Assembly (NCBI GenBank): GCA_004151065.3
Contig: NWUY0300020189.1
Location: 17,763 to 38,759 of the forward strand
Length of the DNA: 20,997 nt
DNA from: Larix sibirica
Lineage: Eukaryota; Streptophyta; Pinopsida; Pinales; Pinaceae
Direction of reading: 5' to 3'
The notes beneath the pieces were generated by a model. It made no database searches and had not been told where the DNA came from. It saw only the letters and a program-made list of their open reading frames with translations. Numbering within the stretch: the first letter of the stretch is position 1; each line of letters opens with the position of its first letter. The translations under genes were made by a program, and so were the position numbers. Positions 1-9,156 of the stretch are shown here, one piece after another.

Positions 1-905
1 TATAAAGTGACTTTTATAATATTTAGGGTGAAAAGTGATTTTTTGAAAAGTGTGATTTTTCTATAGTTTTGACTTAGGAGATTTAAGTAATCTTGTGATT
101 AAATCACAACCCTAGATCTCATGGCTAAGATTTGATCTTAGCCATTGAAGATGAAAAGTCACAAGGAGTTACCCTAATGAGGAAATAAAAGAAAAGCCCG
201 AGACTTCATTTGCACATTTTCCCAAGAGAGGCACGCATTCCTAAGTGGTTCGAATTCCAATTTGAGGAAGGTGAAGAGGCACAGACTCCAAGAGAGTTGG
301 AGTTGGCTCGAATCCCAAGAGAGATTGCTTCGTGAGAGGAGCATGATTTCCTATAAATTTTGAGCAGCAGAATAAAGGAGAAGAGCAACATCAGAGGTGG
401 GCACATTTCTCTAGGTGAGGGCACAGTCCTAAGAAAATGTACCAGCATTAAAGAGGGCCGTACTATACAGTCTATAGAGGGCCGTACTGCTGAGTTGGAG
501 AGCACAGAAAATGAGGCAGAGTGGGCACAATTTTCGTAGCAACCATCAACAATGATTTCTATTAGTTCCGTACAACACAGGAAGAAGGCTGTATTGCTGT
601 TTTTCTAGCATTGAAATTGAGGTAAACAGATTTGCATGTGACTATCTTGGGCTGTACTGTTTGCACATTTTCCTAGGTTGAATATTTCACTGTTTTCGAG
701 ATAGATTTTGTGCTCATATTTCGAGAAATTTAATGTACTGTACTGGAGATTAATGTTGTACATTTCAGCTGATGTAATTTTGAGATATACTGCTGCTATC
801 TAATAAATTTTTCTAGGTCTGGTTTTCCCCAGGAGGTGGGGTTTTTTCCAGGGTCAGATATTGACCAAAATTACTGTGTTTTTTTCTCTCATTTACAACC
901 TACCG
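1..905 (+). mobile_element. Probable LTR (3' portion), copia-like, left edge outside window
   Basis: No protein is encoded here, but the right end looks like the R-U5 part of a plant LTR. An AATAAA signal lies in 'tctaataaatttttct' (about 799-814), followed by 'ggttttccccaggaggtgggg', a segment type common just before the end of plant copia LTRs, and then a pyrimidine-rich stretch ending near 'tttaca' (about 898). No primer-binding site follows, so this would be a solo LTR or the 3' LTR of an element lying to the left. The body contains recurring short motifs of the form gcacattttcc(c/t)a(a/g)g at about 211, 400 and 659, and two copies of 'agagggccgtact' at about 451 and 475, which resemble repeated upstream regulatory motifs. 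The exact boundaries are inferred, and no second copy of this LTR lies in the window. Confidence 0.45.
121..145. repeat. 11-bp inverted repeat (hairpin) inside the LTR-like region
   Basis: The arms 'atggctaagat' and 'atcttagccat' are exact reverse complements separated by a 3-base loop (ttg). This could form a short stem-loop in RNA or DNA. It is too short for a plant microRNA precursor on its own. Its role is unknown. Confidence 0.8.
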
Positions 906-1090
906 TTAAAGTGTTTTTCCGTTGCTATTTTTTCTTTCTAGTATTGTATATCAGCTACTTGAAGTTGCTTATTTATTCTTCTGAAAATTACTAAATGTTT
1001 AGTTTGATATCAAAGGTACTGGAAGTGTTTGAGAAAATTTATGTGTGTCAATATATAGCACAAAAGTCTAATCTTGTCATTTTTCATTAG

Positions 1091-1590
1091 GTATGATGGG
1101 AATTTGGTTGGTGTTGCACTAGCATTCGAGTTCTTTGTATTGGATACTTACTTTTGTAGCATGAAGGTAATTTTGTAGTAAACTATCACATTAACTATCT
1201 GTCTAGTTTGAATTGTGACCATTTAGCACATAGATAAGATCTAGCTACTTAGGTTTCATAATGTTAAGTAGATGTTTCTCTCAGTATCAGGTAGATTGAC
1301 AAGAAATTGGTCATAGCATTGTCATGTTCACGGTGCCTCAATTTTAATTCTATACAAGCGTGGTTGAAAAAATAATGTCATCTATATAACATGATTAATG
1401 GGTCTTACATAAGTTTGTTATTTTCTAGATGATGGGAAATATGGCCTTTGAGCACAATGTCAATGCTTATTCTTCTCTATTAAACAACAAAAAGGATCAT
1501 CCCAAAAGCAAATGCAATGGGAGTAGGCCACTTGCCCAAAGTTGTAAAAACAAGGAACCTCCCTATTCGCAGCCTAAAAATGTTTTTTAA
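1091..1590 (+). pseudogene. Two candidate exons of an unidentified gene fragment
   Basis: Exon A (1091-1166) is preceded by a pyrimidine-rich acceptor 'cttgtcatttttcattag' and followed by the donor 'AAG|gtaatt'. Read after one leading base it is open and protein-like, YDGNLVGVALAFEFF followed by VLDTYFCSMK. Exon B starts at 1429 after 'tttgttattttctag' and stays open for 53 codons in the frame compatible with exon A, beginning MMGNMAFEHNVNAYSS and ending at TAA 1588-1590. The 262-bp intron between them is AT-rich, as plant introns are. I do not recognise the protein, and no upstream exon with an open frame was found: a candidate at about 940-1010 has stops in all frames. It could be a captured or decayed gene fragment, or chance. 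Splice-site quality is the main support. Confidence 0.25.
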
Positions 1591-1723
1591 TAGAAGCAAG
1601 TAGCAATAATGATGGAAAACATGGTCTTTTCTCTTGAAAATTGATTGGAACAATTGCACAACCAATCTGCTTCTATCTCTCAACATGATGGAATTTTTTG
1701 GTCAATAATTTATCTTCAAGTAC

Positions 1724-1993
1724 ACAATTTGATTAAACAAACACAATCTCTATTGCAATAATGGAAAACTCGATAACATTAATGCCACCTCATATGGTTC
1801 TTCAAATAAGCCACAATTGTTTGAGTTCTCTCTCATTTGTCTTGTTTGTTTGGAGTGCACAATTTGCTCAAACATACACAATATCTATTGCCAACATGGT
1901 AACGTTGACAACTTTAATGAAATTTGATATAGCTCTTCAAATTAGCCACAACTGTTCAAGTTCACCCTTGTTTCTTTTGTTTGGTTGGAGGGG
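1724..1993. repeat. Diverged tandem duplication, two units of about 135 bp
   Basis: Unit 1 starts at 1724 and unit 2 at 1859, both opening with 'acaatttg'. Matching landmarks recur in order: 'aacacaatctctattgc' against 'tacacaatatctattgc', 'tcttcaaataagccacaa' against 'tcttcaaattagccacaa', and 'cttgtttgtttggag' against 'cttttgtttggttggag'. The duplication accounts for the 89-codon open frame at 1761-2030, whose translation repeats LQISHNC twice. That frame is therefore not good evidence for a gene. Confidence 0.85.
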
Positions 1994-3290
1994 GGTTGTC
2001 CATCTTCAAACCCTTTTAATTCTGGTGTAGTATATTCATAGTCCAATGTGGGGCACCCCTATACTAAATTTAATACACTTTGGTGTCTCTTGAATTCTAT
2101 CTCTTAGGGGTAATTCCCTTCAATCTTAATTATGTTCTTTTAACTTTATTGAGCCTTGAAGGCAGTCTGGGATTCTCTTTAAGGCTACATGGTCTATTTT
2201 TTCTAGGCCGATATCATCATTTATAAGCTTTAGTTCTATTCTATGTTACGATAAATGTTATCCGCACAACTTATTTCTAGCAAAAGTGCATTGAAAATGA
2301 AAATAGAACCAAAAATGTCATTTTTTGTCATTTGTTTCTTATATTTGGACAGGAAAGCCATTTCATGAGAAATGATCAACATTTGTTGATAGGTTGTTTC
2401 CTAAGGGTTTTTGGCTCCCATGTGAAATGGCTAGTGGAAAAATCCATAACATAACACAAAATTAGAAAAAAGAAATATTCCTAAAAAAACATGAACATGG
2501 CTTTGCAAGGGGGAAGAAGAAACAAACATTAAAACTTACATATGGCTAAAAATATCTCTATTGTGCCATTTTTTCCTACAAAATGAGTTTTGAGAGCAAG
2601 GAGAAACGTCGAATTAGAACTCTTGGAACTTGGAGGTTGTAGCATAGTTTTTTTCAAGGGGTCTTGGGCTCTAAAGGATTTTACCTTGAGGATTTTGGAC
2701 TGCATAAGAATGTATTATATATAGACTATGGTCTTCGTTGCAAACGGTTGGTTGTGAACATGAAGTTTTCTTTGTGTGTATGTTTCTTTGAATTTTTTAG
2801 TTGTGTATTCCTTGTAGTGTACAATCCCATTATTATGATAGAAGTGCCAATAATTAGCATACCATAACATGAAATCCCCTGCCAACCCAAGACAAACTGA
2901 TATCCATTTGAAATAATATCCAGGGGCCAAAAGGAATTTTAAAAGCAGGTTGCGTGTTGTTGCACAATGCACTCATTCATGCTATGGATCAAGTAAGACA
3001 ATGGATTAAAGAGTTGACTATGCCCTCATCAAGTGAGCAAACACAAGGGGGGTTGCATCGGTGTGTGGCATTTCATTGGAGTTGGGAAAAGGGAGTGATT
3101 CCAAATATTTGAATAAGTTCATGGATCAATGAGGGAATCTTTCATGATACATTATATTATATTTGGAAGATTGAATTCATCATTCCCTACTGCTTCCACT
3201 CACCTTGTCCATGCAGACTAATATCTACCAGGGAATCACTTGATTGCAATGGTGATCAATGCCATGGTATTCTATCACTTGACCATCTTT
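1994..3290. other. No recognisable gene
   Basis: This is AT-rich sequence with only short open frames (longest 85 codons, minus strand 2715-2972) that resemble nothing I know. A very weak trace of a BED-type zinc-finger region may lie at about 2908-2947 (+), read as ISRG...KQVA after stop codons. It would fit the N-terminus of the hAT transposase remnant that follows, but it is too decayed to annotate. Confidence 0.5.
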
Positions 3291-4465
3291 GTGATGCAAG
3301 CGAGTATACAAATATTGATGCATCAATTGAAAGGTTTTTTTTGCATGACATATCATTCAATGTGCATAGGGATTTTTATTTGTGGGAGATTGTACACAAT
3401 TTGGCCAACAATGAATTCAAATGATACTTATCTCTGAGTTTTGAGAAAATGTAGACAATGGCATAGAAGAAGGTTTGCATGAAAAGAGTTGGAGGGATTT
3501 TGTGGTGTCTAGTGTCAAATGGTTAGATATATATCAACCATAAATATCTAATAACATATTGGTTTATAGTATGGTAATTTTAATGTTTTTGTTATGTCAT
3601 GACACTAAGGAAACCAATGATGGTTCATATATGATAGGCCTCTTCAAAGAGGTTGGCTATGAAAATGTGGTTCAAAATGTAAAAAATCTAACATACTTGC
3701 AAGGGGTTTGATTGAGGATGAATATTCAAATGCTTGTGTTCATTCCACGAAACCCTCGCCGAAAGATATCAATAATAATGTACAAGTTAGGTATGTAACA
3801 AAGATAGCAAAGACATTGCAAAGTTTCATTATCAATCATGCACCATCTAAGACAATCCATACAAAATATGTAACAATATAACTTTTGTGATGTGAAAGGA
3901 CCAAGTTTGCTTCCACATTTATTATGTTGAACATTTTGTAAAAATGCTCATGTCGCTTAGAAATATGATTGTGTCCCTCGAGTGACATAGATGTAATGGC
4001 TCTTGTTCTAGTGATTGCAAACAAGTTGAGGGCCTTATCGTTGGTCACTTATCTAATGATTTTTAGAGGCAATTGAAGGTTGTATTGAGCATTATTACTT
4101 TTATTGCCGATGCTTTCCACATTTTTGACAGTGATAAACCATGCTTGGGGATGCATATGAGAGCCTTTATCAAATGATGGGGAAATTGCATTCAATTATG
4201 TTTAATGAACATTCTATGACTAATAGTCATATATTGGATGTAGTTTGGGATCTAAGTTTCACAAGATGGAAGATGGTTTATAACCCCTTACATTCAATCA
4301 TTTTTTATTGAACCCCAATTGGTTTCACAAGAAACCAAAGGAATATGAAGAAGCCATAAAAAATTGGAGTACACTTTTAAAAAATTTGTTATAATCTATG
4401 ATGATTGCACTGCCATACAAGCTATGTTGGGAAAATATTTGAGAACTTAGTGTCACTTTATAGAT

Positions 4466-4525
4466 GAGGCTTGCACATATAATCAATACTAGGACCAAGA
4501 GGCTTGCACATATAATCAATACTAG
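4466..4525. repeat. 27-bp exact direct repeat, period 33 bp
   Basis: A 27-base segment starting 'gaggcttgcacatataatc' occurs at 4466-4492 and again, identical, at 4499-4525. The period is 11 codons and keeps the frame of the hAT dimerisation block, duplicating RLAHIINT just before PIDFLEQYGG. The spacer 'ggaccaaga' also has its reverse complement 'tcttggtcc' at 4526-4534. Confidence 0.95.
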
Positions 4526-4570
4526 TCTTGGTCCCATTGACTTTTTAGAGCAATATGGAGGAAACACTCC

Positions 4571-4648
4571 TTTTTCTTTCTTGCTTGGTTATTCATTTTG
4601 TTTCTTAGGTTTTTCTTTCTTGCTTGGTTATTCATTTTGTTTCTTAGG
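4571..4648. repeat. 39-bp exact tandem duplication
   Basis: Two identical 39-bp units lie at 4571-4609 and 4610-4648, each beginning 'tttttctttcttgcttgg' and ending 'tttcttagg'. The period is 13 codons. It sits where the hAT dimerisation domain should continue after the TP of YGGNTP and adds a hydrophobic stretch (FSFLLGYSFCFLG, twice) foreign to that domain. Being identical, it is younger than the mutations that killed the transposase. Confidence 0.95.
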
Positions 4649-4887
4649 TAATTCTAAACAGAGCTTGAATTTTTTATTTTAAAATTTAAAAAGTTGTGTA
4701 CAATTTTTTTATTATAGTTTCTATGATTAAAGTTTAATCATACAATCTCCATTTTGTAGTTCAGGTAATTAGTTCAACTGCATCAACATTTGAGGGAAAA
4801 TGGAGTGAGTTAATCTATTGAATGAAGAGGAATCACGTATCCTCTCACAAGTCTCAAGATCTGGTGTATGTTCACTCAAATAGGTGA

Positions 4888-6613
4888 ACCCTTTTTCTTT
4901 ATCACAACAACCAACATGTACCTAGTTTAGCCCACTAGGCAATCCTTAGCATGCAATGATATTGAGCTATGTTTGGAGGTGTTACAAGAGAGTCCATAAG
5001 ATGTTGAAATTCACAATCATAATACTATTGAATTCTAGTAAAGGTAGTGCCTATGGTTATTTCACTCTAGAAGTGCCAACAAAGATGAAAACTAAAGATT
5101 AGTCTATTTCTAAATTGATTCACCATTTATGATTTGAACAATAAACGTTTTTTTGGACATAAAAATTCCCTTGACTATTGATTAAACAATACATATATTG
5201 ATTGTGTACAATAAAAAGTTTGGGTATACATGCATTAGAAAAAGCACTAATACTGTCGAAAGACTACCAAAACTTATAAGTTGGTTTGCTTTTTCCCAAA
5301 CACCCATTATATATAACAATTACGCACCAACGAAACATAAATGTAAATCCAATAAACATAATGTGGCCCAAGCATAAAAACACAATCTAGACGAAATAAG
5401 AAATACTCCAACATCAAGTAGAGGCTCATCTTTGTCAATTAGAGTTGGTCCCCACTCTATAGCATTCAACTAATTTTCAACCACAATCTAAATTATACTA
5501 ACCATCATTTCCTTGTTCAAGGGATTTGGTTGTCTTAAAAATTGTCATTTTGTTGAGTTGGGGGAGGAGGCTTCTTGTGTTTGTGCTCTTTCCTTCTCTA
5601 ATTAATTTGCTAGTTATATGGAAAGGCCCACCTTCACTACATGTCATTGCAAATATTATGCTCACCAGATAAGGGAGGCAATAAGTGGTATCCCTACTCA
5701 TATTGTAGGCACCCTCACACATTAAATTGAGCAACCACTCTAGATGACTCATCTCCTTCTAGATTTTTAGCACCTAGACAATGATATGAAAGGACAAGCT
5801 TGTAGATGTTAATGAGGTGTCAAACCATGAGAAGGCACAAGACAATGCTACTTTTCTTCCCTAGAAATAAAATCATCTCAACACAAACAAGCATCCAAGG
5901 AAATTCTAAGGCTCAACGTAGACAATCTTCTAATAGGGATGCTTTCTATGTGATGGAGGCCAAGAGATGACATCTACATAGAAACTCAACCCAAGCCCAA
6001 GTACAAGCAGATTTGGAAAGGGGGAAAATCCAAATTTGCTTGCTACCCTAGGGTAGCAAGTATTATGAACAATTGGTTAAGTAAGTCTCCTATCTTTAGG
6101 AAGACCTCCTGTGACTAAAATATAGACAAATAAAGCTTTGTTAAGTTTTAACATTGGATTCCATAGGGTTCATATGTGAAAATCCCAAGCCTTTTACTTG
6201 GATTTAAGGTGCCATATTTTGTTCAAATAATGATAAAGAATTAGCTTGGAAGAAAGCCACTTGTAGCCTTTCACAAGCTTGCGTTGGTGAAGGATTTAGC
6301 ACTGCCCCATTTCTAGTCATGCCACCAAGAGTGAGGGGATTACAATTCCAATGCGAGAAATAAATCATCTTTTAATAATTGTTGGATTCTATTGAGGATG
6401 GAATTATCAAGGTTGGCCATCCCAAAATCTATCTTGAGCTCAGGCCATGTGAGCCAGTCCCTTGGACAATTGTTAAACAAGGCATTTGTTGTCATGATAC
6501 CCTTTTGGAGCAATTGAAGAGAAGAGAACCGTGAAAATTACAACTCACTAGATCACGATTACAAGTTCAATCTTTTATATTAAGCCAATCATTAAATTAA
6601 CTCTTTGAGTTAC
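4888..6613. other. Mostly unassigned sequence with short minus-strand open frames
   Basis: No gene is recognisable. Two minus-strand open frames have somewhat protein-like composition: 5498-5752 (84 codons, starting MSHLEWLLNLMCEGAYN, with a hydrophobic LPYLVSIIFAM segment) and 6340-6495 (51 codons, containing NCPRDWLTWPELKIDFG). Neither was matched to a family. They could be remnants of an uncharacterised element lying on the same strand as the copia element downstream. The interval also holds a perfect palindrome, listed separately. Confidence 0.4.
6039..6060. repeat. Perfect 22-bp palindrome
   Basis: Bases 6039-6049 (cttgctaccct) and 6050-6060 (agggtagcaag) are exact reverse complements with no loop. 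The symmetry stops at the next base pair on each side. No flanking element ends are apparent, and the role is unknown. Confidence 0.95.
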
Positions 6614-7176
6614 TGAAAAGATAATTGCAACACACTGATAAGCAACCATAAACATAGAAAACTGAACACAAGAAATACCATAGAAACCCCAATGGGGAAA
6701 ACCAACAAACAATTTTGTCTTTTATTGCAGATTTGTTAATCAACACTTACAATGACAGGATTCTGGATGACTTATCGGATCTTAGCCTAACCCTGACTCT
6801 TAGTGTGTCCAAATCATCAACAGAAAATACAAACGCTAACAAAATATATGACTCACTTTTGTCACTCACAAGAGATATAACTCACTCTTGTCACTCAAGA
6901 CATATGACTCACTCGTGACCAACATGCAAGAGATATGACTCACTCTTGTCCACTGTGTTATAATACAACTCTCAATAGACTCTTTTATAACATCACTTTA
7001 TGTCAATACCATGGGCAATACCATGGGACACCCAGTACCACGAGACACACAATACCATGGACCATAAAGTAGTACAAACTACATTATTACAAGGCTGTTT
7101 AGAGAGTTTCACTCAGACCCTTCTATGTTGCTAGACACCCCCAACATAGTACCTACCGAGCTACCAAAAACTAACA
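6614..7176 (-). repeat. 3' LTR of the gag-only copia-type element
   Basis: On the minus strand it begins TGTTAG directly after the purine tract and appears to end near TTTTCA (6614). It carries a TATA-box-like TATAAAAGA (complement of 6981-6989). Four CCATGG-containing motifs (AATACCATGG and variants) lie in 7005-7065, at the upstream side of the TATA box. Near the 3' end is the typical 'ggttttccccattggggttt' segment (complement of about 6684-6704). The first six bases of the LTR supply the last codon and stop of gag (TGT TAG). The right edge (7176) is firm; the left edge is estimated from the TG/CA rule. Confidence 0.75.
6847..6953. repeat. Four short tandem repeats (27-31 bp) inside the LTR
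   Basis: Units of the type 'tatgactcactcttgtc' start at 6847, 6876, 6903 and 6934. The 5' LTR copy keeps at least two of these (about 8873-8930), and its homology with the 3' LTR ends within this repeat block. The motif lies downstream of the TATA-like sequence in transcription order, so it would be in the R or leader region. Confidence 0.85.
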
Positions 7177-8170
7177 CTCCCTCTTAGCGAGGAAGGTACT
7201 TCTGGAAGAACCTCCTCCAAAACCAATCACATCCTTTGAAGTTTCTCCCTCTGAACTAGAAGATCCTCCTAACAGTGACATCTCATACTAAGTAGGCCTT
7301 TTGAGAGAAACCTCACGCTCTCTCTCTTTCACTGATGCAAAGAGAGAGAACTCATCCTCAAACTTAGCTGCAAAGTCATTCATATCAGTTGTAGAATCCA
7401 CATGCTTCCTCCCTTTTCCCTTCTTCCTGTTAGGGCACTATCTAACATAATGTCCTAGCTCATTACATGTAAAGCATTTCACCTTACTGGCGTCCTTCTT
7501 CTTCTTCTTTTCTTTAGAAGAGCCTTTCTTTGATATTCCCTTGCTCTTGGATGCTAAGGAAAGGTTCATTTATTAGTCTTCCTTCTCATGATCTCTACTC
7601 CGAGACCTGTCTCGAATCTCTTCTTGAGTAAATACATTCCACGACCGGATCCAATCCGGGAGCTTCTCTTTTCCCACCACACTTCACAAACACATCCCAC
7701 TCTTTGGTGAAGCCTCTCAAGGCTATGTGCACCAACTCCAAGTTTGGAAGTCTCCCTTACCGCAACCAACTCATCCTTCACTTGTGTAACCTTGGTGAGA
7801 TAGGAGTCCACACTCTCTCCCTTGGTCATCCTAGTGCTGTGGAGCTTATCCCTCAGGGCCATCTTCCGGTTCTCATTTTTTCTTTCATACAAGCCCGTGA
7901 GTGTATCCCACATTTCCTTGGCTGTCTGTTCTCAACCATATGTGGAATAAGGTGGTCCTTCACTCCATCTAGGAGTATCCTATGTCCCTTTGCCTTGCTC
8001 ACCTCTTGAGATTCCTTCTCTTTAGGATCTGAAGGCATAGCAACTGATGCTTTGGCACTCACAAAATACCAAACCCTATTCTTCTTGAGGATATCACCCA
8101 TCCTCACCTTCCACTAAAGGTAGTTGGAGATCCCCTCCAACCTGTCCTCATACCTCATACTAGAAGCCAT
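7171..8170 (-). pseudogene. gag: Copia-type gag polyprotein, broken by frameshifts and stops
   Basis: Gag forms the cytoplasmic virus-like particle of LTR retrotransposons. The chosen start ATG (8170-8168) opens MASSMRYEDRLEGISNYL, with TAG at 8116-8114, then WKVRMGDILKKNRVW, the classic copia-gag N-terminal pattern (NYxxWKxRM). After a frameshift at about 7925 comes MWDTLTGLYERKNENRKMAL and then MTKGESVDSYLTKVTQVKDE (UBN2/gag core). A second shift at about 7760 leads to LVHIALRGFTKEWDVFVKC. A third, consistent with loss of two bases in a TG run, leads to EKLPDWIRSWNVFTQEEIR. TAA-TAA follows at 7575-7570. The zinc knuckle (complement of 7476-7435) reads CFTCNELGHYVR*C, a CX2CX4HX4C finger with TAG at 7440-7438, plausibly from CAG. 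Another TAG lies at 7290-7288. The tail is serine/glycine-rich and ends KREC-stop in the LTR. At about 333 codons the length fits a complete copia gag without pol. Confidence 0.88.
7177..7185 (-). promoter_or_regulatory. Polypurine tract (plus-strand priming site)
   Basis: On the minus strand AAGAGGGAG lies directly before the LTR start TGTTAG. This is the expected place and composition for the plus-strand primer of reverse transcription. It is also read as gag codons (K R E), so coding sequence and priming site overlap. Confidence 0.75.
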
Positions 8171-8861
8171 AAAAAAATTACCCTTACAATAAAATTTAAA
8201 AAAATTCTTCACCTTCATTAAAAAGACGGTTGATCTATCAAAAAAAATTACTACCCCTTGCCTTGGGGCATGTTTGGCTTCCCAATCAACCTTCCTAGCT
8301 ATTTGTTTGTTTTACCTTGCAAACTACATGCGGCTGTCAAACACATGCGTGACATAGAGCCATTACGTCTATTGACAATTGGAAACTTTGTTGCTATTGT
8401 AGTCGACACCCTCCTAATGGCCTGTCAAATTTTCCTGTACTATGGAGACTACCTTCTTTTAGTCGCCCTAGTTGTTAGAAACTCAACACTCTGCCATATT
8501 TTCACTCGCGACTGCACAAATTTCATGGTGGCTCGTTTTCCTCAAACCAGAGCCGTCAATACTCCACATCTACTCTCTTCCGCAAGCAATCTTATCTCGC
8601 TAACTCCCACTGGCCCGAATTCTCCTTAGCCACCCGCATTGTCCTCTTTATCTCTGTCTCAGTCAAAAATCCCACAATCACTGCCCATGCAGCTCCACAC
8701 TGCTTTTTCGCCGGTGCAGAATCCCAATCCAGTCCCACTAGATCTGGCAGCTCACAACACTTTCCCACGAGCCCTGGCATCAACCATGACCACCTTTGGC
8801 CCGTGTTGATCCGTTTTCATTTGTAGTTTTCCCACCAGCTCCTCTAGTCACCATGAGCCCG
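8171..8861. other. GC-richer segment of unknown origin between 5' LTR and gag
   Basis: This stretch is clearly richer in G+C and in CpG (for example 'ctcgcgactgcac', 'ttttcgccggtgc') than the surrounding AT-rich DNA, and it has no counterpart in the 3' LTR. No standard copia primer-binding site (tRNA-Met type) was seen in it. It carries a 123-codon open frame on the plus strand (8258-8629, hydrophobic middle segment LLTIGNFVAIVVDTLL) and a 63-codon frame on the minus strand (8592-8783). I recognise neither. It could be the original 5' untranslated leader, a captured host-gene fragment, or a nested insertion that replaced the R-U5 part of the 5' LTR. A short poly-A/T-rich stretch (about 8170-8260) separates it from gag. 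Confidence 0.5.
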
Positions 8862-9156
8862 CTTGTAACTCAAGAGATATGACTCACTCTGGACCAACAT
8901 GCAAGAGATAGAACTCGCTCTTGTCCAGTGTGTTATATTATAACTCAATAGATTATTTTATAACATCACTTTATGTCAATACCATGGGAAACCAGTACCT
9001 TGAGACACACAATACCATGGACCCTCTAATACCATTGACCATAAAGTAGTACAAAAGACACTATTACAAGGATGTCTAGAGATTTTCACTCATCTCCTTC
9101 TACGTTTCTAGACACCCCCAACGTAGAAGTACCTGCCGAGCTACCAAAAAATAACA
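8862..9156 (-). repeat. 5' LTR of the gag-only element, 3' part missing
   Basis: On the minus strand it starts TGTTATTTTTTGGTAGCTCGG and follows the 3' LTR through the CCATGG motifs, the TATA-like region (complement of about 8954-8963) and two of the short tandem repeats. Homology then ends near 8862-8873. The R-U5 portion with the 'ggttttcccc' segment seen in the 3' LTR is absent. It also has an extra AATGGTATTAGAGGGTCC-type motif near 9030 that the 3' LTR lacks. The many differences between the LTRs suggest an old insertion or mosaic origin. Confidence 0.75.

Larger units (their letters stand above)
3290..4887 (+). pseudogene. hAT-superfamily transposase, heavily decayed (DUF659-type domain plus hAT dimerisation domain)
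   Basis: A cut-and-paste DNA transposase remnant, read in pieces across several frames. The blocks in order are as follows. At 3308-3421, IDASIERFFLHDISFNV and then IVHNLANNEF match the conserved N-terminal part of DUF659-containing hAT proteins. At 3640-3682, LFKEVGYENVVQNV matches the hallmark EVGxENVVQVV. At 3900-3960, TKFASTFIMLN matches the TRFAS segment. At about 4025-4165, a stretch ending FDSDKPCLGM matches xVDSDxKPxMG. At about 4280-4345, RWKMVYNPLHS is followed in another frame by LLNPNWF, the NPxxF block. At about 4527-4572, PIDFLEQYGGNTP matches the WWxxYGxxTP dimerisation block. At 4765-4887, ISSTAS, then KRN and LVYVHSN match the C-terminal dimerisation end. Multiple stops (for example TGA 3422-3424 and 4819-4821) and frameshifts show it is dead. 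Terminal inverted repeats and 8-bp target duplications were not found. The 117 bp between the last two blocks (about 4648-4764) may be a former intron. Confidence 0.82.
6614..9156 (-). mobile_element. Non-autonomous Ty1/copia-type LTR retroelement, gag only (TR-GAG-like), degraded
   Basis: Read on the minus strand the order is: partial 5' LTR (9156 to about 8862), an unexplained GC-richer leader (about 8861-8171), gag pseudogene (8170-7171), purine tract AAGAGGGAG (7185-7177), and 3' LTR (7176 to about 6614). Both LTRs open TGTTA(G/T)TTTTTGGTAGCTCGG and share most of about 300 bp with small indels. No protease active-site motif, integrase HHCC or reverse transcriptase motif exists between gag and the 3' LTR, so pol is absent rather than mutated. 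This matches the published concept of terminal-repeat retrotransposons with a GAG domain. Five bases flanking the presumed ends (gttac at 6609-6613, agaat at 9157-9161) do not match, so no target duplication is seen. The left end is uncertain, or the element is rearranged. Confidence 0.75.

Noticed and set aside
121-145. Hairpin as a microRNA precursor
   Set aside because: The stem is only 11 bp, too short for a plant precursor, and lies inside an LTR-like region.
1761-2030. 89-codon plus-strand open frame as a gene
   Set aside because: Its repeated peptide is produced by the underlying 135-bp tandem duplication, and there is no family match or gene context.
3240-3437. 65-codon plus-strand open frame as a separate gene
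   Set aside because: It is an out-of-frame shadow of the hAT block read in another frame (IDASIERFF), which has the conserved family pattern.
6237-6244. 'agaattag' matching the right flank of the copia-type element (9157-9164) as a target-site duplication
   Set aside because: The left copy is followed by 'cttgg' and is not adjacent to any LTR end beginning TG. An 8-base match is likely to be chance, and copia duplications are 5 bp.
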